Source: Companilactobacillus zhongbaensis
Lineage (GTDB): Bacteria > Bacillota > Bacilli > Lactobacillales > Lactobacillaceae
DNA length: 34,746 bases
Reading direction: 5' to 3'
NCBI RefSeq assembly: GCF_003946515.1
Contig: NZ_RHOM01000021.1
Span: 1-34,746 of the forward strand
Shown: piece by piece, positions 16,801 to 26,648 of the stretch
Numbering within the stretch: the stretch's first letter is position 1
How the letters are laid out: the number at the start of each line of letters is the position of its first letter
Made by a program: the position numbers and the translations under genes
Notes under the pieces: generated by a model
What the model saw: the letters and a program-made list of their open reading frames with translations, nothing else
Database searches by the model: none
What the model was told of the DNA's origin: nothing

Positions 16801-18690
16801 ATGAAAGCTGATATTAAATGGCTCGACGACCCGGAAGTTTTCCGTGTCGAACAATTACCTGCTCACAGCGATCATTATTTTTACCAGTCAAAATCTGAAA
16901 TCGATCACCAAAGTAGTTACGTTCACAGTTTAAACGGTACTTGGCAATTTAATTTTGCCAAAACTCCGCAACAACGTCCACTCGATTTTTATCAAGAAGA
17001 TTTCGACGCGACTGGATTTGATCAGATCAAGGTACCAGGTCACATTGAATTGGCGGGCTATGCCCAAGTTCAATACATCAACACTTGGTATCCTTGGGAA
17101 GGAAAAATTTTCCGTCGTCCTCCATATACCGTCGACCCTGATCATTTAACACCCGGCATTTTCAGTGAAGCTGAAGACAATTCTGTCGGCTCATATTTGA
17201 AAAAATTCGACTTACCAAAAGGATTCGACGACAAGCAAGTCATCCTCCAATTCCAAGGCGTTGAACAAGCCATGTACGTCTGGTTCAACGGCCAATTCAT
17301 CGGATACGCTGAAGACAGCTTCACTCCTTCAGAATTCGATTTAACTCCATATATTAAGAAAGAAAACAATGTCCTAGCTGTCCGCGTCTACAAGCACTCG
17401 ACAGCTTCATACCTTGAAGATCAAGACATGTTCCGATTCTCCGGTATTTTCCGCGACGTTAACTTACTTGCATTACCTCCTGCCCACATTAATGATCTCG
17501 ACATCAAACCGGTCGTTAATGAAGACTTCCAGTCAGGTGTCCTAAACGTCGCAACGAAGATGATCGGTCAAAAAGTCGAACACGCCAAATTAAAACTTAG
17601 CGTGACCGACGCTGACGGCCAACTGCTTGCTACTCAAGAACAAGCTAGTGCTGAAAAAGTTACTTTCGATCAATTAGCTTTTTCCGAGATAAATCTTTGG
17701 TCACCAAAATCACCTTATCTTTATAACTTAATGATCGAAGTCATCGACGAAAATGGTAAAACCATCGAAGTAGTCCCTTACCAGTTTGGCTTCCGGAAAG
17801 TTGAATTACGTGACGACAAAGTCATTTATGTCAACAATAAGCGCCTCGTCATCAATGGCGTTAACCGCCACGAATGGAGTGCCAAAACCGGTCGGGCAAT
17901 TACTGTCAACGATATGCAGTCTGACATCAAAACGATGCAAGACAACAATATCAATGCTGACCGGACTTGCCACTATCCTGACCAGATTCCTTGGTACTAC
18001 CTTTGCGACCAAAACGGGATCTACTTGATGGCCGAAAACAACCTCGAATCTCACGGAACTTGGCAAAAAGCCGGTGCTATCGAGCCTTCTGTCAATGTAC
18101 CTGGAGACAATCCGCACTGGTTAGAAGTTGTGCTCGACCGTGCCAGATCAAATTACGAATTGTTCAAAAATCACACTTCGATCATCTTCTGGTCACTCGG
18201 AAATGAATCGTGGGCCGGTAGCGACATCGCCGCAATGAATAAATTTTACAAAGACCACGACGATTCCCGTCTAACTCACTACGAAGGTGTAGTATATCAA
18301 CCTGACCTTAAAAATAGCATATCCGATGTCGAAAGTCGGATGTACGAAAAGCCCGAAAATATCATCGAATATTTAGAAAATGACCCACAAAAACCATTTT
18401 TAGATTGCGAATACATGCATGACATGGGTAACTCTTTAGGTGGCATGAATTCATACAACGACCTAGTCGACAAATACCCAATGTACCAAGGCGGCTTCAT
18501 TTGGGACTTCATCGACCAAGCACTCTTCGTAAAAGACGAAGTCACTGGCAAAGAAGTCTTAAGATACGGAGGCGACTTTGACGAACGTCACTCCGATTAC
18601 GAATTTTCTGGAGACGGACTAATGTTCGCCGATAGAACTGAAAAACCAGCAATGCAGGAGGTGAAGTATTACTATGGCTTACACAAATAA
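16801..18690 (+). CDS. lacL: beta-galactosidase large subunit
   Basis: A 629-residue GH2 subunit. The N-terminal jelly-roll and immunoglobulin-like regions include [23 protein letters not shown] and [17 protein letters not shown]. The TIM-barrel part has NGVNRHEW, the acid/base Glu in [11 protein letters not shown], and the nucleophile Glu in [16 protein letters not shown]. It stops near residue 629, as LacL proteins do; the missing C-terminal part is supplied by LacM. It hydrolyses lactose to glucose and galactose in the cytoplasm. GGAAGGAG lies eight bases before the ATG. It overlaps lacM by 17 bases. Confidence 0.95.
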   Translation: MKADIKWLDDPEVFRVEQLPAHSDHYFYQSKSEIDHQSSYVHSLNGTWQFNFAKTPQQRPLDFYQEDFDATGFDQIKVPGHIELAGYAQVQYINTWYPWEGKIFRRPPYTVDPDHLTPGIFSEAEDNSVGSYLKKFDLPKGFDDKQVILQFQGVEQAMYVWFNGQFIGYAEDSFTPSEFDLTPYIKKENNVLAVRVYKHSTASYLEDQDMFRFSGIFRDVNLLALPPAHINDLDIKPVVNEDFQSGVLNVATKMIGQKVEHAKLKLSVTDADGQLLATQEQASAEKVTFDQLAFSEINLWSPKSPYLYNLMIEVIDENGKTIEVVPYQFGFRKVELRDDKVIYVNNKRLVINGVNRHEWSAKTGRAITVNDMQSDIKTMQDNNINADRTCHYPDQIPWYYLCDQNGIYLMAENNLESHGTWQKAGAIEPSVNVPGDNPHWLEVVLDRARSNYELFKNHTSIIFWSLGNESWAGSDIAAMNKFYKDHDDSRLTHYEGVVYQPDLKNSISDVESRMYEKPENIIEYLENDPQKPFLDCEYMHDMGNSLGGMNSYNDLVDKYPMYQGGFIWDFIDQALFVKDEVTGKEVLRYGGDFDERHSDYEFSGDGLMFADRTEKPAMQEVKYYYGLHK

Positions 18691-19639
18691 CAAATTAAAC
18701 GTCGTCTTCAGTGATGGTACCTTAGGTTTAGGTGGCGAAGACTTCCACTACATTTTTAGTTACGAACGAGGCGGATTAGAGTCCATGCTGATTCAAGGAA
18801 AAGAATGGCTCTATCGCACACCAACACCAACTTTTTGGCGAGCAACAACCGATAACGACCGAGGCAGTGGCTTCGTCGTCAAATCAGCTCAATGGCTAGC
18901 AGCTGACATGTTCAGTACTTGTGAAAAAATCGAGTTGACCGTCGACAACGAGAAATTCGACCAACTACCGATCGCACCGTACAACAACCAGTACAACGGC
19001 AACGAAACAGCCGAAACAGTCGCCATCAAGTACACTTACAAAACTAACACCATCCCTAGTACAACAGTCGATGTAACTTACACTGTAACGGCAGACGGCA
19101 AGATCAACATCCATCAACGCTTCCAGGGAAATCAAGACTTACCAGAATTGCCAGCACTAGGTTTAAGACTAGTGATTCCAACAACAGCCAAAAGTTTTGA
19201 CTACGAAGGATTATCGGGTGAAACCTATCCTGACAGAATGGCCGGGGCAACCAGAGGAACTTACCACGTAGAAGGCTTACCAGTAACACCCTACATCGTC
19301 CCTCAAGAATGCGGCATGCACATGGACAACAGCAAGTTAACAATAACTCGCACCACAACGCAAAATAACGCCGACAACAATCCTCAGCCATTCAGCCTGT
19401 CGATCAAAAAAGCCGACAAAAACTTCAACTTCAGCGCCCTACCATACACGCCAGAAGAACTAGAAAACGCCACGCACCAAGAAGAACTACCTCCAGCAAG
19501 AAGAACAGTCCTAACCATCTTCGGTGCAGTCCGCGGAGTCGGCGGAATAGATAGCTGGGGCACAGACGTAGAAAGCAAATACCACATCAGTGCCAAAAAA
19601 GACATAGACTTCGAATTCAACATCGAAATCAACAAATAA
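18674..19639 (+). CDS. lacM: beta-galactosidase small subunit
   Basis: A 321-residue protein matching the C-terminal (domain 5) part of a single-chain GH2 beta-galactosidase. [14 protein letters not shown] is the conserved segment that helps form the active site with LacL. Its AGGAGGTGAAG ribosome site lies inside the end of lacL, so translation is coupled and subunits should be made in balance. Composition changes along the gene: A+C rises from 26 of 60 at 18721-18780 to 46 of 60 at 19441-19500, toward class 1 copy 6, mostly at third positions. Confidence 0.95.
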   Translation: MAYTNNKLNVVFSDGTLGLGGEDFHYIFSYERGGLESMLIQGKEWLYRTPTPTFWRATTDNDRGSGFVVKSAQWLAADMFSTCEKIELTVDNEKFDQLPIAPYNNQYNGNETAETVAIKYTYKTNTIPSTTVDVTYTVTADGKINIHQRFQGNQDLPELPALGLRLVIPTTAKSFDYEGLSGETYPDRMAGATRGTYHVEGLPVTPYIVPQECGMHMDNSKLTITRTTTQNNADNNPQPFSLSIKKADKNFNFSALPYTPEELENATHQEELPPARRTVLTIFGAVRGVGGIDSWGTDVESKYHISAKKDIDFEFNIEINK

Positions 19640-19668
19640 AGCACCGCAATAAAATCATCAGAATACAC

Positions 19669-19716
19669 AAAAGACGCTCAAAGATAATTGAAAAATTATC
19701 AAAAAGCGTCTTTTTT
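19669..19716 (+). terminator. lacLM terminator
   Basis: AAAGACGCT and AGATAATT pair with AATTATC and AGCGTCTTT, with T6 at the end. It lies 30 bases beyond lacM. Confidence 0.9.
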
Positions 19717-19800
19717 AATGCAAAAAAAATCGTATCAACTTTAAAACGTTAGCGTAAAGGTAAAAACTCAAATATCTAACAATAAACTCCTTTGCTTCTC

Positions 19801-19835
19801 GGTTTGGCTTTGGGTTTGGGTTTGGGTTTGGCTTT
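19801..19835. repeat. TTTGGG tandem repeat
   Basis: Five to six imperfect copies of TTTGGG/TTTGGC follow GCTTCTCGG, a word also present beside class 1 copies 1 and 7. Its position relative to copy 6 suggests it is a degraded or expanded form of the flank hairpin. No gene lies in 19640-20296. Confidence 0.6.
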
Positions 19836-19953
19836 AGATCTTACCAACAATCATAGAAAATGAGATAGACCGCAAAACCTAGGACGCGCAAAAAGTGCCA
19901 ATTTGCACAACAAAAATCGGGCCCAATCCAAAAAAAGGGGGATTGTTGCACTA

Positions 19954-20129
19954 TCTAGACGGAGGGGCCCGGGGATACAGACCTCAGTGGTGAGATTCAC
20001 TTGGCGACGAAGGAGCTTAGTGAAAGGTGCAGTTTTGAAACAAGCGAGCGCACCTTGCTCGATTGGTTCAAAATGGGCCCACCACGTTCCAGCGTCTGTA
20101 TCCCCGGGCCCCGGAGTCGGCAGTGAACC
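19954..20129 (-). repeat. class 1 structured element, copy 6
   Basis: P1 is a perfect 19-bp stem, GGGGCCCGGGGATACAGAC (19964-19982) with 20094-20112. It differs from copy 1 at one pair, where both bases changed (C-G to G-C). P2 is GTGGTG/CACCAC. P3 has the GGCGACGAAGGAGCT tip of copy 3; P4 is the GAAACAAGCGAGC/GCTCGATTGGTTC hairpin of copies 4 and 5. This mix suggests exchange of parts between subfamilies. On the minus strand CTAG is followed by GATAGTGCAACAATC and T7. It lies between the convergent lacM and lacS. Confidence 0.85.
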
Positions 20130-20252
20130 TCAACACAAACTACCACCACAAACCCCAAACACACCTAAAATCACCAACGCCACCACAAGCAAAACGCTTC
20201 TCGTCTGCCAAAAACTCTCTCACCTCTAGTAACAAGCTCTCTCACCTAACAA

Positions 20253-20288
20253 CAAAAAAGCCTCCAGCCGCATCTACGGCTGAAGGCA
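20253..20288 (-). terminator. lacS terminator
   Basis: GCCTTCAGCCG pairs with CGGCTGGAGGC around TAGATG, followed by T6 on the minus strand. Confidence 0.9.
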
Positions 20289-20296
20289 AAGAATTA

Positions 20297-22240
20297 TTAT
20301 CTAGTAGGATCAATTCCTGACATCTCACCAACAACATCCCCATGAGTAACCTCACCAGAAGTCTTAGTAAATGAAAGTGAATCAATACGATCATGGTTAG
20401 TAATCACAACCATAACAGTGTCGTCCAATCCGGCTGCGGCAATAGCAGGAGCCCAGAACTCAATAAGTTCTTGTCCAGCCTTAACCTTATCACCCTTCTC
20501 AACATATTGAACAAAACCAGTACCACGCATATCAACAGTACCAACACCAATATGGATCAAAGTCAAAACACCAGAATTAGAACGTAAACCAATAGCATGA
20601 CGAGTAGGGAAAGTAGCCTCTACCACACCATCAAATGGAGCATAAACACCACCATCAGAAGGCTTAATAGCAAATCCTTTACCCATCTTACCAGAAGCAA
20701 AAGTCTTATCAATAACTTGATCAAGTGGCATCAAAGTACCAGAAACTGGCATTTGATACTTCGTAGCACCAGAAGCATCAACTTCTTGTTCGATCTCTTC
20801 CATCGACTCATCAGTATCCAAATGTTTGTGCCATGTTTTTTCAAGTTCGTTAACGATATCTGAATGCATCTTTTCATCAAGTTTAACTTTCTTAAAGAAG
20901 ATGAATGTAGCAATCAATACTAATACGGCAGGAACACCGAACATCATAAATTTAAAGATCACTTGACCGCTAGTAGTAATGTCACCAGCGGTTGCACCGG
21001 CAGTCATACCGGCAACAACTGCAGTAAGAGCAACAACACCATTAGCTAAAGCTCCACCTAATTTATCCAAAAGTGGACGAACTGACAATGTTAATGATTC
21101 ATCACGGTGTCCAAATTTCAACTGACCATATTCGACGGAATCACTTAAAACCATTAGAACAACTAAGAAAATAAGTGGTTGTGGAATATAGAACAATGCA
21201 GCTGAAATGTAGATCATTAAGAGGGAATTACCTGAAATTGTATATAAGATCAAGGAAATGATCATAAGTGCAATGGCTAGGAAGAAGACTTTTCTACGAC
21301 TGAACTTTTGAGCTAATGGAGGGAATGCCAAAACGGCGAAGATTCCGATAACACCATTGATCAAAGCTAAGTAAGAATATTGTCCAGCTTTTCCTAAGAT
21401 ATAAGTAAAGTAATAAAGTTGAAGTGAGTTAGTAATGGCAATACCAGCAGCGTACAATCCATATGATAATGACATCCACATCAACTGGTCGTTACGTCCC
21501 AACACTTTAAAGACATCTTTGAAAGAAGTTTTTTCAACATTCTTCCGTAATTCTGAATCGTTTTCTTTAGTACCTAAAGCAACAACGATAGCTGAAACGA
21601 AAGCAGTAATAGCAATAACTAGACCAAAGGCGAACCATCCACGGTTATCACCTTGTCCGTGGTTTGAATTAACTGAGAACAACAATACGATTGGCATAAC
21701 AACAACACCAACAATATTTTGTCCAATATTAGAACCAACACGGGCATATGTAGCAGTTTTTTCACGTTCTTTTGAATCGAAGGAAATGGCAGGTATCATT
21801 GACCAGAAACCAACATCCTTAAATGAGTAAAAAATATCCATTGTGATATACAAAATAGCGAAAACAATTAAGTAAACAATTGGACTAGAAACATTCAATC
21901 CACCGATACTAGTAAATAAGATAGCCATTACGATAGAGCCAATTGTTCCACCAGCAACGATCCATGGCTTGAAATGTCCCCATTTTGAATTAGTTTTATC
22001 GATTGCATTACCGATCATTGGATCAATTGCCAACTCAACGAATCTTAACGCAGCAATGATGAATCCCATAGCCGCGATCATCTTTGTCGTTTGACCGTTT
22101 GAATCACCGGTAAACAAGTGACCTGTAACAAAAATCATAAAATATTGTGACAATGTTGCATAAAAGGCATCATGTCCAAAAGCACCAAACGAATATGATA
22201 GTCGTGAAATAATTTTATGTTTACTACTTTCAACTTCCAT
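20297..22240 (-). CDS. lacS: lactose/galactoside permease with C-terminal EIIA domain
   Basis: A 647-residue GPH-family (glycoside-pentoside-hexuronide) transporter. Twelve membrane segments span residues ~1-460, with the family motif near ELAIDPMIGNAIDKTNSKWGHFKPW. A linker leads to a PTS EIIA-Glc-like domain (from MPVSGTLMPLDQV) with the phosphorylatable His in LTLIHIGVGTVDM. This layout is that of LacS, which takes up lactose with protons or in exchange for galactose and is tuned by HPr phosphorylation of the EIIA domain. Related raffinose or melibiose carriers have the same shape, and the nearby melA makes alpha-galactosides possible additional substrates. GGAGAGAAG precedes the ATG. The promoter has a perfect cre. 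Confidence 0.92.
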   Translation of the reverse strand: MEVESSKHKIISRLSYSFGAFGHDAFYATLSQYFMIFVTGHLFTGDSNGQTTKMIAAMGFIIAALRFVELAIDPMIGNAIDKTNSKWGHFKPWIVAGGTIGSIVMAILFTSIGGLNVSSPIVYLIVFAILYITMDIFYSFKDVGFWSMIPAISFDSKEREKTATYARVGSNIGQNIVGVVVMPIVLLFSVNSNHGQGDNRGWFAFGLVIAITAFVSAIVVALGTKENDSELRKNVEKTSFKDVFKVLGRNDQLMWMSLSYGLYAAGIAITNSLQLYYFTYILGKAGQYSYLALINGVIGIFAVLAFPPLAQKFSRRKVFFLAIALMIISLILYTISGNSLLMIYISAALFYIPQPLIFLVVLMVLSDSVEYGQLKFGHRDESLTLSVRPLLDKLGGALANGVVALTAVVAGMTAGATAGDITTSGQVIFKFMMFGVPAVLVLIATFIFFKKVKLDEKMHSDIVNELEKTWHKHLDTDESMEEIEQEVDASGATKYQMPVSGTLMPLDQVIDKTFASGKMGKGFAIKPSDGGVYAPFDGVVEATFPTRHAIGLRSNSGVLTLIHIGVGTVDMRGTGFVQYVEKGDKVKAGQELIEFWAPAIAAAGLDDTVMVVITNHDRIDSLSFTKTSGEVTHGDVVGEMSGIDPTR

Positions 22241-22285
22241 ATCTTCTTCTCTCCGTTCCCTAAATATATGATAATCAATACTTAA

Positions 22286-22314
22286 AATGTAATCGTTTAC
22301 AGTTAAAAAGTCAA
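22286..22314 (-). promoter_or_regulatory. lacS promoter with cre site
   Basis: TTGACT, 17 bases, TACATT on the minus strand. TGTAATCGTTTACA (22288-22301) is a perfect fit to TGNAANCGNNNNCA and nearly symmetric; it covers the -10. This predicts repression by CcpA or by a LacI-family relative such as GalR. Confidence 0.75.
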
Positions 22315-22463
22315 CGTTATTTTAGTAAATGTTTTGTAAATTGTTAGTGATATGACTATTAAAAAAATAAATATCATAGCCTATAATCCTTGTCGTACAA
22401 GGAATGAAAGCTGCTTTAACTTTTTAACTAAAAATACGATTATTTTTTTATTAATAAAAGACA

Positions 22464-22501
22464 GTAAAAAAGAACTCTTGATCAAGATATCAAAAGTTCC
22501 T
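22464..22501 (-). terminator. melA terminator inside a larger hairpin
   Basis: GAACTTTTGAT pairs with ATCAAGAGTTC, followed by six T on the minus strand. A second inverted pair (GCTGCTTTAA near 22410-22419, TTAAAGCAGC near 22502-22511) encloses it, so a larger fold can form at the melA 3' end. Confidence 0.8.
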
Positions 22502-22511
22502 TTAAAGCAGC

Positions 22512-24725
22512 TTAAACTTCTTTAGCAATTAGTAAATCAGAATGAAAGTCGGATGAATATTTACCATCGACTTGTGCCATTTTGATGAAGTAGCCGGCAT
22601 GCATTAATTCATCGCCGTAAAAGACTTCTTCAGAGTCATTAACGGTATATTTCTTTTCGGGGTCTAAGCCAACGAAGTATTGTCTTTGATAAGCAACGCT
22701 TGGGTGATTCAATAGTTGATAACGTCCAACGATTGCTTGTGATTTGTCGTCTGATACCACTTCCCAACTGGAAATATTGCCGTCTTTTTCAAACGGACTG
22801 TCGATCCGGTAAAATTTACCAAACTGGAATAGTGGACGATATTTTTTATAAAATTCGATCTGTTGCTTTGTCTGTTTTAGTTCTTCTTCGGACATTTTAG
22901 TAATGTCTAACTCGTAGCCGAGGTCGCCAAAGAAAGCCACCGCTCCACGTGTGTTGAGCGATGTGATTCGACCATTTTGATCGTTTGGTACTGCTGAGAC
23001 GTGGGCTCCCATCATTGAAAGTGGATAACCATAAGAAGTTCCGTATTGGATCTTGATCCGTTCAACGGCATCGGTGTCGTCACTAGTCCAAGCTTGGGGT
23101 GCATAATACATCATTCCGAGATCAAAACGCCCACCACCGGAAGCACAAGATTCAAATAAAACATCTGGGAAAGCTTTCGTTAGTTGATCGTAAAGGCGAT
23201 AAACTCCCAACATGTAACGGTGGGCAAACTCAGCCTGTTGTTCTGGTTTGAGATAGCGACTGAATGTGTCGGTAATGTTTCGATTCATATCCCACTTGAT
23301 ATAGTCCAACTTAGTATCGGTCATGATCTGACTGATTTTTTTATACAAGTAATCGACCACTTCCGGTTTAGCCATATCGAGCACGAATTGATGACGACTT
23401 GGAATCAATTGAGCGTTAGGGTCACCGACCATCCAATCAGGATGGTCTTCGTGGAGTTTCGACTTGCAAGAGATCATTTCTGGTTCGAACCAAAGACCGA
23501 ACTTCATCCCCAATTCATGAACTTGCTCGCTGAAATGGCCTAACCCATTCGGGAATTTTGCCTTATCAACGAACCAGTCGCCCAGTGAAGTAGTATCGTC
23601 ATCACGCTTGCCAAACCAGCCATCGTCAAGTACAAACATTTCAACACCGAGAGCATGGGCTTTGTTAACAATCGTCATCAATTTCTTCTCATCAAAGTCG
23701 AAGTAAGTAGCTTCCCAGTTATTGATCAAGATGGGCCGTTCTTGTTTAGCAAATTTTGGTGTGACTAAGTGCTCAGTGTAAAAAGCACCCATTTGTTGTG
23801 ATAGTTGATTCATGCCCTTATCAGTAAAGCTGAGGATGGCTTCGGGAGTTTGGAAACTAGTCCCACTCTTCAAGTTCCAAGCAAACTCATCTGGATTGAT
23901 TCCAAGCAAGACACGACTAACATTGAATTGGTCGACTTCAATCGAGTCTTTAAAGTTACCTGAATAAACTAAATTAAATCCAAAGACTTCCCCACTTTGC
24001 TCGTTAGTATCAGGACGAGCCAACATAATGAATGGATTTTGTTGATGGCTAGATGCAGCCCGTAAACTGTCGACACTTTGAACGCCAGGACGTAATCGAT
24101 TGCGATACAAATGACGTTCTCGAGCCCAGTTACCAGAAAATTGTAAAAAGTCGTAATCGGCATCTGGTAAATCTAATTGTGAACTGAAAGCTTTGTTGAT
24201 CTGATAGTCAGCAGCAGTTGAATTGATAAAAGTACTGCTACGAACGATGACATCTTGATGAGGAAAAATCGTATAGTTGATATCGAGGTTCAAGTCAGTG
24301 ATCTGATCCTTCAAATTAAAAATCAAAGTTTGTGCATCATCGTTAGTATCGTCAAAAGTGGATGGCAAATCTTTTAGACGGCTTTTTCCGTCTTTAATAG
24401 CGTAGTTTTGAAATTTGAATTCGGTGATACGACTACCATTGGGCTGTTCGATCTGGAAGGCCGGATAACGATAGTCACCCTTTCCGAAACTGGCGTATTC
24501 TTGTTTGATCAGTTCGGGCTGAAAGTCTGGTAGGCCTTCACTTAGTGCCGGTGTGGAATCATGGATCTCACGGGTCATGATGTTGTCGTATGATTCTTTG
24601 GTATGGATTTTTGGTCCGTAATAGACTTGGCCTAGTTCGCCGTTTTCTAGGACTTTGATAATGTAGCTGGTGTGGTCAGTTTGAAGATGAAATATGGTTT
24701 TTGATTGGTTGATTGTGATAGTCAT
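22512..24725 (-). CDS. melA: alpha-galactosidase, GH36
   Basis: A 737-residue GH36 enzyme of normal length for the lactobacillar MelA/AgaA group. An N-terminal beta-sandwich precedes the barrel, which starts near PILINNWEATYFDF. The nucleophile Asp is in DYIKWDMNR, CASGGGRFDLGM follows, and the acid/base Asp is in WTSDDTDAVER. There is no signal peptide, so it acts in the cytoplasm on imported melibiose, raffinose or stachyose, releasing galactose for the Leloir genes. GAGGGGA lies six bases before the ATG. The 5' end, close to class 1 copy 7, is G/T-rich on the plus strand (A+C 17 of 60 at 24661-24720 against 27-28 further in). Confidence 0.95.
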   Translation of the reverse strand: MTITINQSKTIFHLQTDHTSYIIKVLENGELGQVYYGPKIHTKESYDNIMTREIHDSTPALSEGLPDFQPELIKQEYASFGKGDYRYPAFQIEQPNGSRITEFKFQNYAIKDGKSRLKDLPSTFDDTNDDAQTLIFNLKDQITDLNLDINYTIFPHQDVIVRSSTFINSTAADYQINKAFSSQLDLPDADYDFLQFSGNWARERHLYRNRLRPGVQSVDSLRAASSHQQNPFIMLARPDTNEQSGEVFGFNLVYSGNFKDSIEVDQFNVSRVLLGINPDEFAWNLKSGTSFQTPEAILSFTDKGMNQLSQQMGAFYTEHLVTPKFAKQERPILINNWEATYFDFDEKKLMTIVNKAHALGVEMFVLDDGWFGKRDDDTTSLGDWFVDKAKFPNGLGHFSEQVHELGMKFGLWFEPEMISCKSKLHEDHPDWMVGDPNAQLIPSRHQFVLDMAKPEVVDYLYKKISQIMTDTKLDYIKWDMNRNITDTFSRYLKPEQQAEFAHRYMLGVYRLYDQLTKAFPDVLFESCASGGGRFDLGMMYYAPQAWTSDDTDAVERIKIQYGTSYGYPLSMMGAHVSAVPNDQNGRITSLNTRGAVAFFGDLGYELDITKMSEEELKQTKQQIEFYKKYRPLFQFGKFYRIDSPFEKDGNISSWEVVSDDKSQAIVGRYQLLNHPSVAYQRQYFVGLDPEKKYTVNDSEEVFYGDELMHAGYFIKMAQVDGKYSSDFHSDLLIAKEV

Positions 24726-24753
24726 TTTTATTCCCCTCGTTTTGATAGTTTTA

Positions 24754-24767
24754 TGTATGCGGTTTCA
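24754..24767. promoter_or_regulatory. cre site upstream of melA
   Basis: TGAAACCGCATACA on the minus strand matches TGNAANCGNNNNCA at all fixed positions. It lies about 30 bases before the start codon, downstream of the likely promoter. A TTTAGTTAAA word near 24788-24797 matches the half-site of the lacL palindrome. Confidence 0.65.
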
Positions 24768-24838
24768 GTTTGAGGGTACATTATTGGTTTAGTTAAAATC
24801 AAGTAAAATTATTGTGTTGAGGTGGTAGTTTTGGTTGA

Positions 24839-25012
24839 GGTTCACTGCCGACTCCAGGGCCCGGGAATACACACACTGGAACGTAGGGGACACGATTTTG
24901 AGCTATCCGAGAAGATCGCTCGGACATCTCAAAACTCGGTCTTTCACTAGGCAATAAATTGCCAAGTGAAATCTCCCTACTGAGGTGTGTATTCCCGGGC
25001 CCTTCCGTCTAG
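24839..25012 (+). repeat. class 1 structured element, copy 7
   Basis: P1 is an 18-bp perfect stem, GGGCCCGGGAATACACAC (24857-24874) with 24985-25002. It differs from copy 1 by a compensated G-C to A-T change. P2 is GTAGGG/CCCTAC, and P3 and P4 are as in copy 1. CTAG is followed by the hairpin GATAG-TACAA-CTATC and T6, the clearest terminator-like end of any copy. It lies upstream of melA, antisense to it. Confidence 0.85.
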
Positions 25013-25092
25013 ATAGTACAACTATCCCTTTTTTGTTAGGTTGGGAGTAGGTGCTTCCTGGATGTTTTTGCAAGATTTCATTTCTCTCGATC

Positions 25093-25201
25093 ACCCTGCT
25101 GCTTCTCGGTTCGCGGGACTGAAGCTCCGCTCATTTTTGTTTCCTGGCTTACCTTTGTTTTGCAATCTTTTCTTTTTCTTCTTGTTGGATAAGTTTTAAT
25201 A
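25093..25201. repeat. extended class 1 flank, inverted match to 370-480
   Basis: GCTTCTCGGTTCGCGGGACT, then GAAGCTCCGCTC and about 75 T-rich bases match the reverse complement of the left-end block. A hairpin unit with CACTCG/ACTCGTG words follows near 25235-25260. Up to 25394 the DNA is T/G-rich and holds the likely promoter of the two small genes (TTGATT, 17 bases, TTATAC near 25338-25366). Confidence 0.55.
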
Positions 25202-25394
25202 TCTTGTTTGTTATCTTGCCTTTGCTTCTTGCTTGCTCACTCGTTTTACTCGTGATCTCGCCTTGATTTTGGGGTTATTGTTTTGTTGGTTGTTTATTTG
25301 TTGGTTCCATTAGATAATTGATTTATAGATATATTGATTTGTGGATTTATAGACATTTATACTTGTTTTAATTTTTATTTTTTAGGGGGCTTTT

Positions 25395-25559
25395 ATGTTT
25401 TCTCTGCATGAATTTCATTGGGTTGTTGTTGATTTTTGCTCTGATTGCTTTGTTCTTTTTTCTAAGAAGCATGCTGTTAATTGGACTTTGGTTTTTTTGA
25501 TTGCTACTCCGGCTGTTGCTTTGGTTTGGTTTATGCTGGGTAGTGCTTTTGGTGGATAA
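25395..25559 (+). CDS. 54-residue protein with C-terminal membrane helix
   Basis: A small frame with GGGGG five bases before ATG and a TAA 19 bases before the next start. The N-terminal half is soluble-looking and aromatic (MFSLHEFHWVVVDF), contains two Cys and is followed by SKKHAVNW. The C-terminal half is one membrane helix (TLVFLIATPAVALVWFMLGS). Codons are extremely T/G-rich, which could inflate hydrophobicity, so it could be a chance frame. The ribosome site and spacing favour a real gene. No family recognised. Confidence 0.45.
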   Translation: MFSLHEFHWVVVDFCSDCFVLFSKKHAVNWTLVFLIATPAVALVWFMLGSAFGG

Positions 25560-25578
25560 CTTTTTGGGAGGGATCATT

Positions 25579-25752
25579 ATGCGACTTCGTTATTGGTATT
25601 TGCTTTCGTTTTTGGTGATTTTTGTTTCGGCTTTTATTTGGTTTTTGACTAAGGAAGAGTCTGTTGGTAGTGCTGTTTTTAATGGGCTTGGCATTGGGGC
25701 TTTGGGTGTTTGCTTGATTGCTTTGTTTCGGTTTTATACTAGTCGCCATTGA
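25579..25752 (+). CDS. 57-residue two-helix membrane protein
   Basis: GGGAGGG lies six bases before the ATG at 25579. Two hydrophobic helices (about residues 6-23 and 35-52) are joined by TKEESVGSAV, and the end is basic (RFYTSRH). The longer frame from 25501 overlaps the preceding small gene and has no ribosome site. Paired with the 54-residue protein as a likely two-gene unit. No family recognised. Confidence 0.55.
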   Translation: MRLRYWYLLSFLVIFVSAFIWFLTKEESVGSAVFNGLGIGALGVCLIALFRFYTSRH

Positions 25753-25804
25753 GATTGATTTTTACGTGTGTAGTAAATTCTTTTTTTTAAAAAAATTTGG
25801 CAAT

Positions 25805-25849
25805 AAAAAAAGCTTGTGACCGTTGTTGTTTCAACGATTACAAGCTTTT
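25805..25849 (-). terminator. terminator after the tRNA gene
   Basis: AAAGCTTGT and CGTTG-type arms pair around a loop. On the minus strand the stem runs into T7, so it ends tRNA transcription. Confidence 0.85.
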
Positions 25850-25883
25850 CGTGTATTTTGATCAGTGGGTGTTTTTGTCATTA

Positions 25884-25957
25884 AGCCATCTATCGGACTT
25901 GAACCGACGACCCCCACCTTACCATGGTGATGCTCTACCTAACTGAGCTAAGATGGC
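25884..25957 (-). tRNA. tRNA-Thr(GGT)
   Basis: A 74-base cloverleaf on the minus strand. The acceptor is GCCATCT/AGATGGC with discriminator T. The D-arm is GCTCAGTTAGGTAGAGC. The anticodon stem TCACC/GGTGG surrounds the loop ATGGTAA, with GGT at positions 34-36 reading ACC threonine codons. The T-arm contains GGTTCGAGTCC. CCA is not encoded. Confidence 0.95.
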
Positions 25958-26007
25958 ATTTCATCTTGTATTTTATCAAATATGCTCAGTATGTGAAACT
26001 ATATTAT

Positions 26008-26529
26008 CTAAAAAGCTTCGATTATTTCTGCTATTCCTGTTGCGATGAAGAAGAAGGATAGCATGAAGACGATGAAGCTCATTGCTAATACGGGATTAAA
26101 AAGCAAAATTATTGCAAATAGCAAGCTCAGACATGCTAAAATAACGATCAACCAGTAGTAGCCGCGTCCAAAAAAGCTGTAAAATCTAGCGGTGAATAAC
26201 TGGAAAATAGCATCGACTAAGAACCAGATAGCAAACATGTATGTAAAAACATAGATACCTGCTTTGAGGTTAGCGATGAATAAGATTCCGACTAGGATAC
26301 TAATAATTGCAGAAAAAATAGCAAAACCACTACCTGTGCCTAGATATTTATTCATTTGTGAACCAAACCAAAGTTGGTAAACTCCCCGAAGAATTGCAAA
26401 AATACCTAGAAAAATAGAAATCGTTGATAAACTACCTAGTGGGTGTGACATTACTAAGTAACCAACGTAAACTGAAAAAACACCAACAATAAAACCGAAC
26501 CAATCAAATTTATGCTTAGAATCAGCCAT
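26008..26529 (-). CDS. HdeD/DUF308-family membrane protein
   Basis: A 173-residue protein with six membrane helices in two similar halves. GFIVGVFSVYVGYLVMSHPLGSL is typical of HdeD/DUF308 proteins, as are the late LLFNPVLAMSFIVFMLSFFFIATGIAEI and the central FLVDAIFQLF. In E. coli HdeD is linked to acid resistance; here the role is unknown. GGGGAG precedes the ATG. Divergent from the DtxR-family gene. Confidence 0.8.
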   Translation of the reverse strand: MADSKHKFDWFGFIVGVFSVYVGYLVMSHPLGSLSTISIFLGIFAILRGVYQLWFGSQMNKYLGTGSGFAIFSAIISILVGILFIANLKAGIYVFTYMFAIWFLVDAIFQLFTARFYSFFGRGYYWLIVILACLSLLFAIILLFNPVLAMSFIVFMLSFFFIATGIAEIIEAF

Positions 26530-26648
26530 AAATCAGCTCCCCTTTCTAACATTTTACTTCTACCAATATTTTACCATTTATTGATAGTAAAAATGAGTTA
26601 TAATGAAGAAGCTAATAATATTTTTAGGTTATACGAAAGGTAAAGAAA

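Noticed and set aside
25501-25581. 83-residue frame starting at 25501
   Set aside because: It overlaps the preceding small gene; the ATG at 25579 has its own strong GGGAGGG site.
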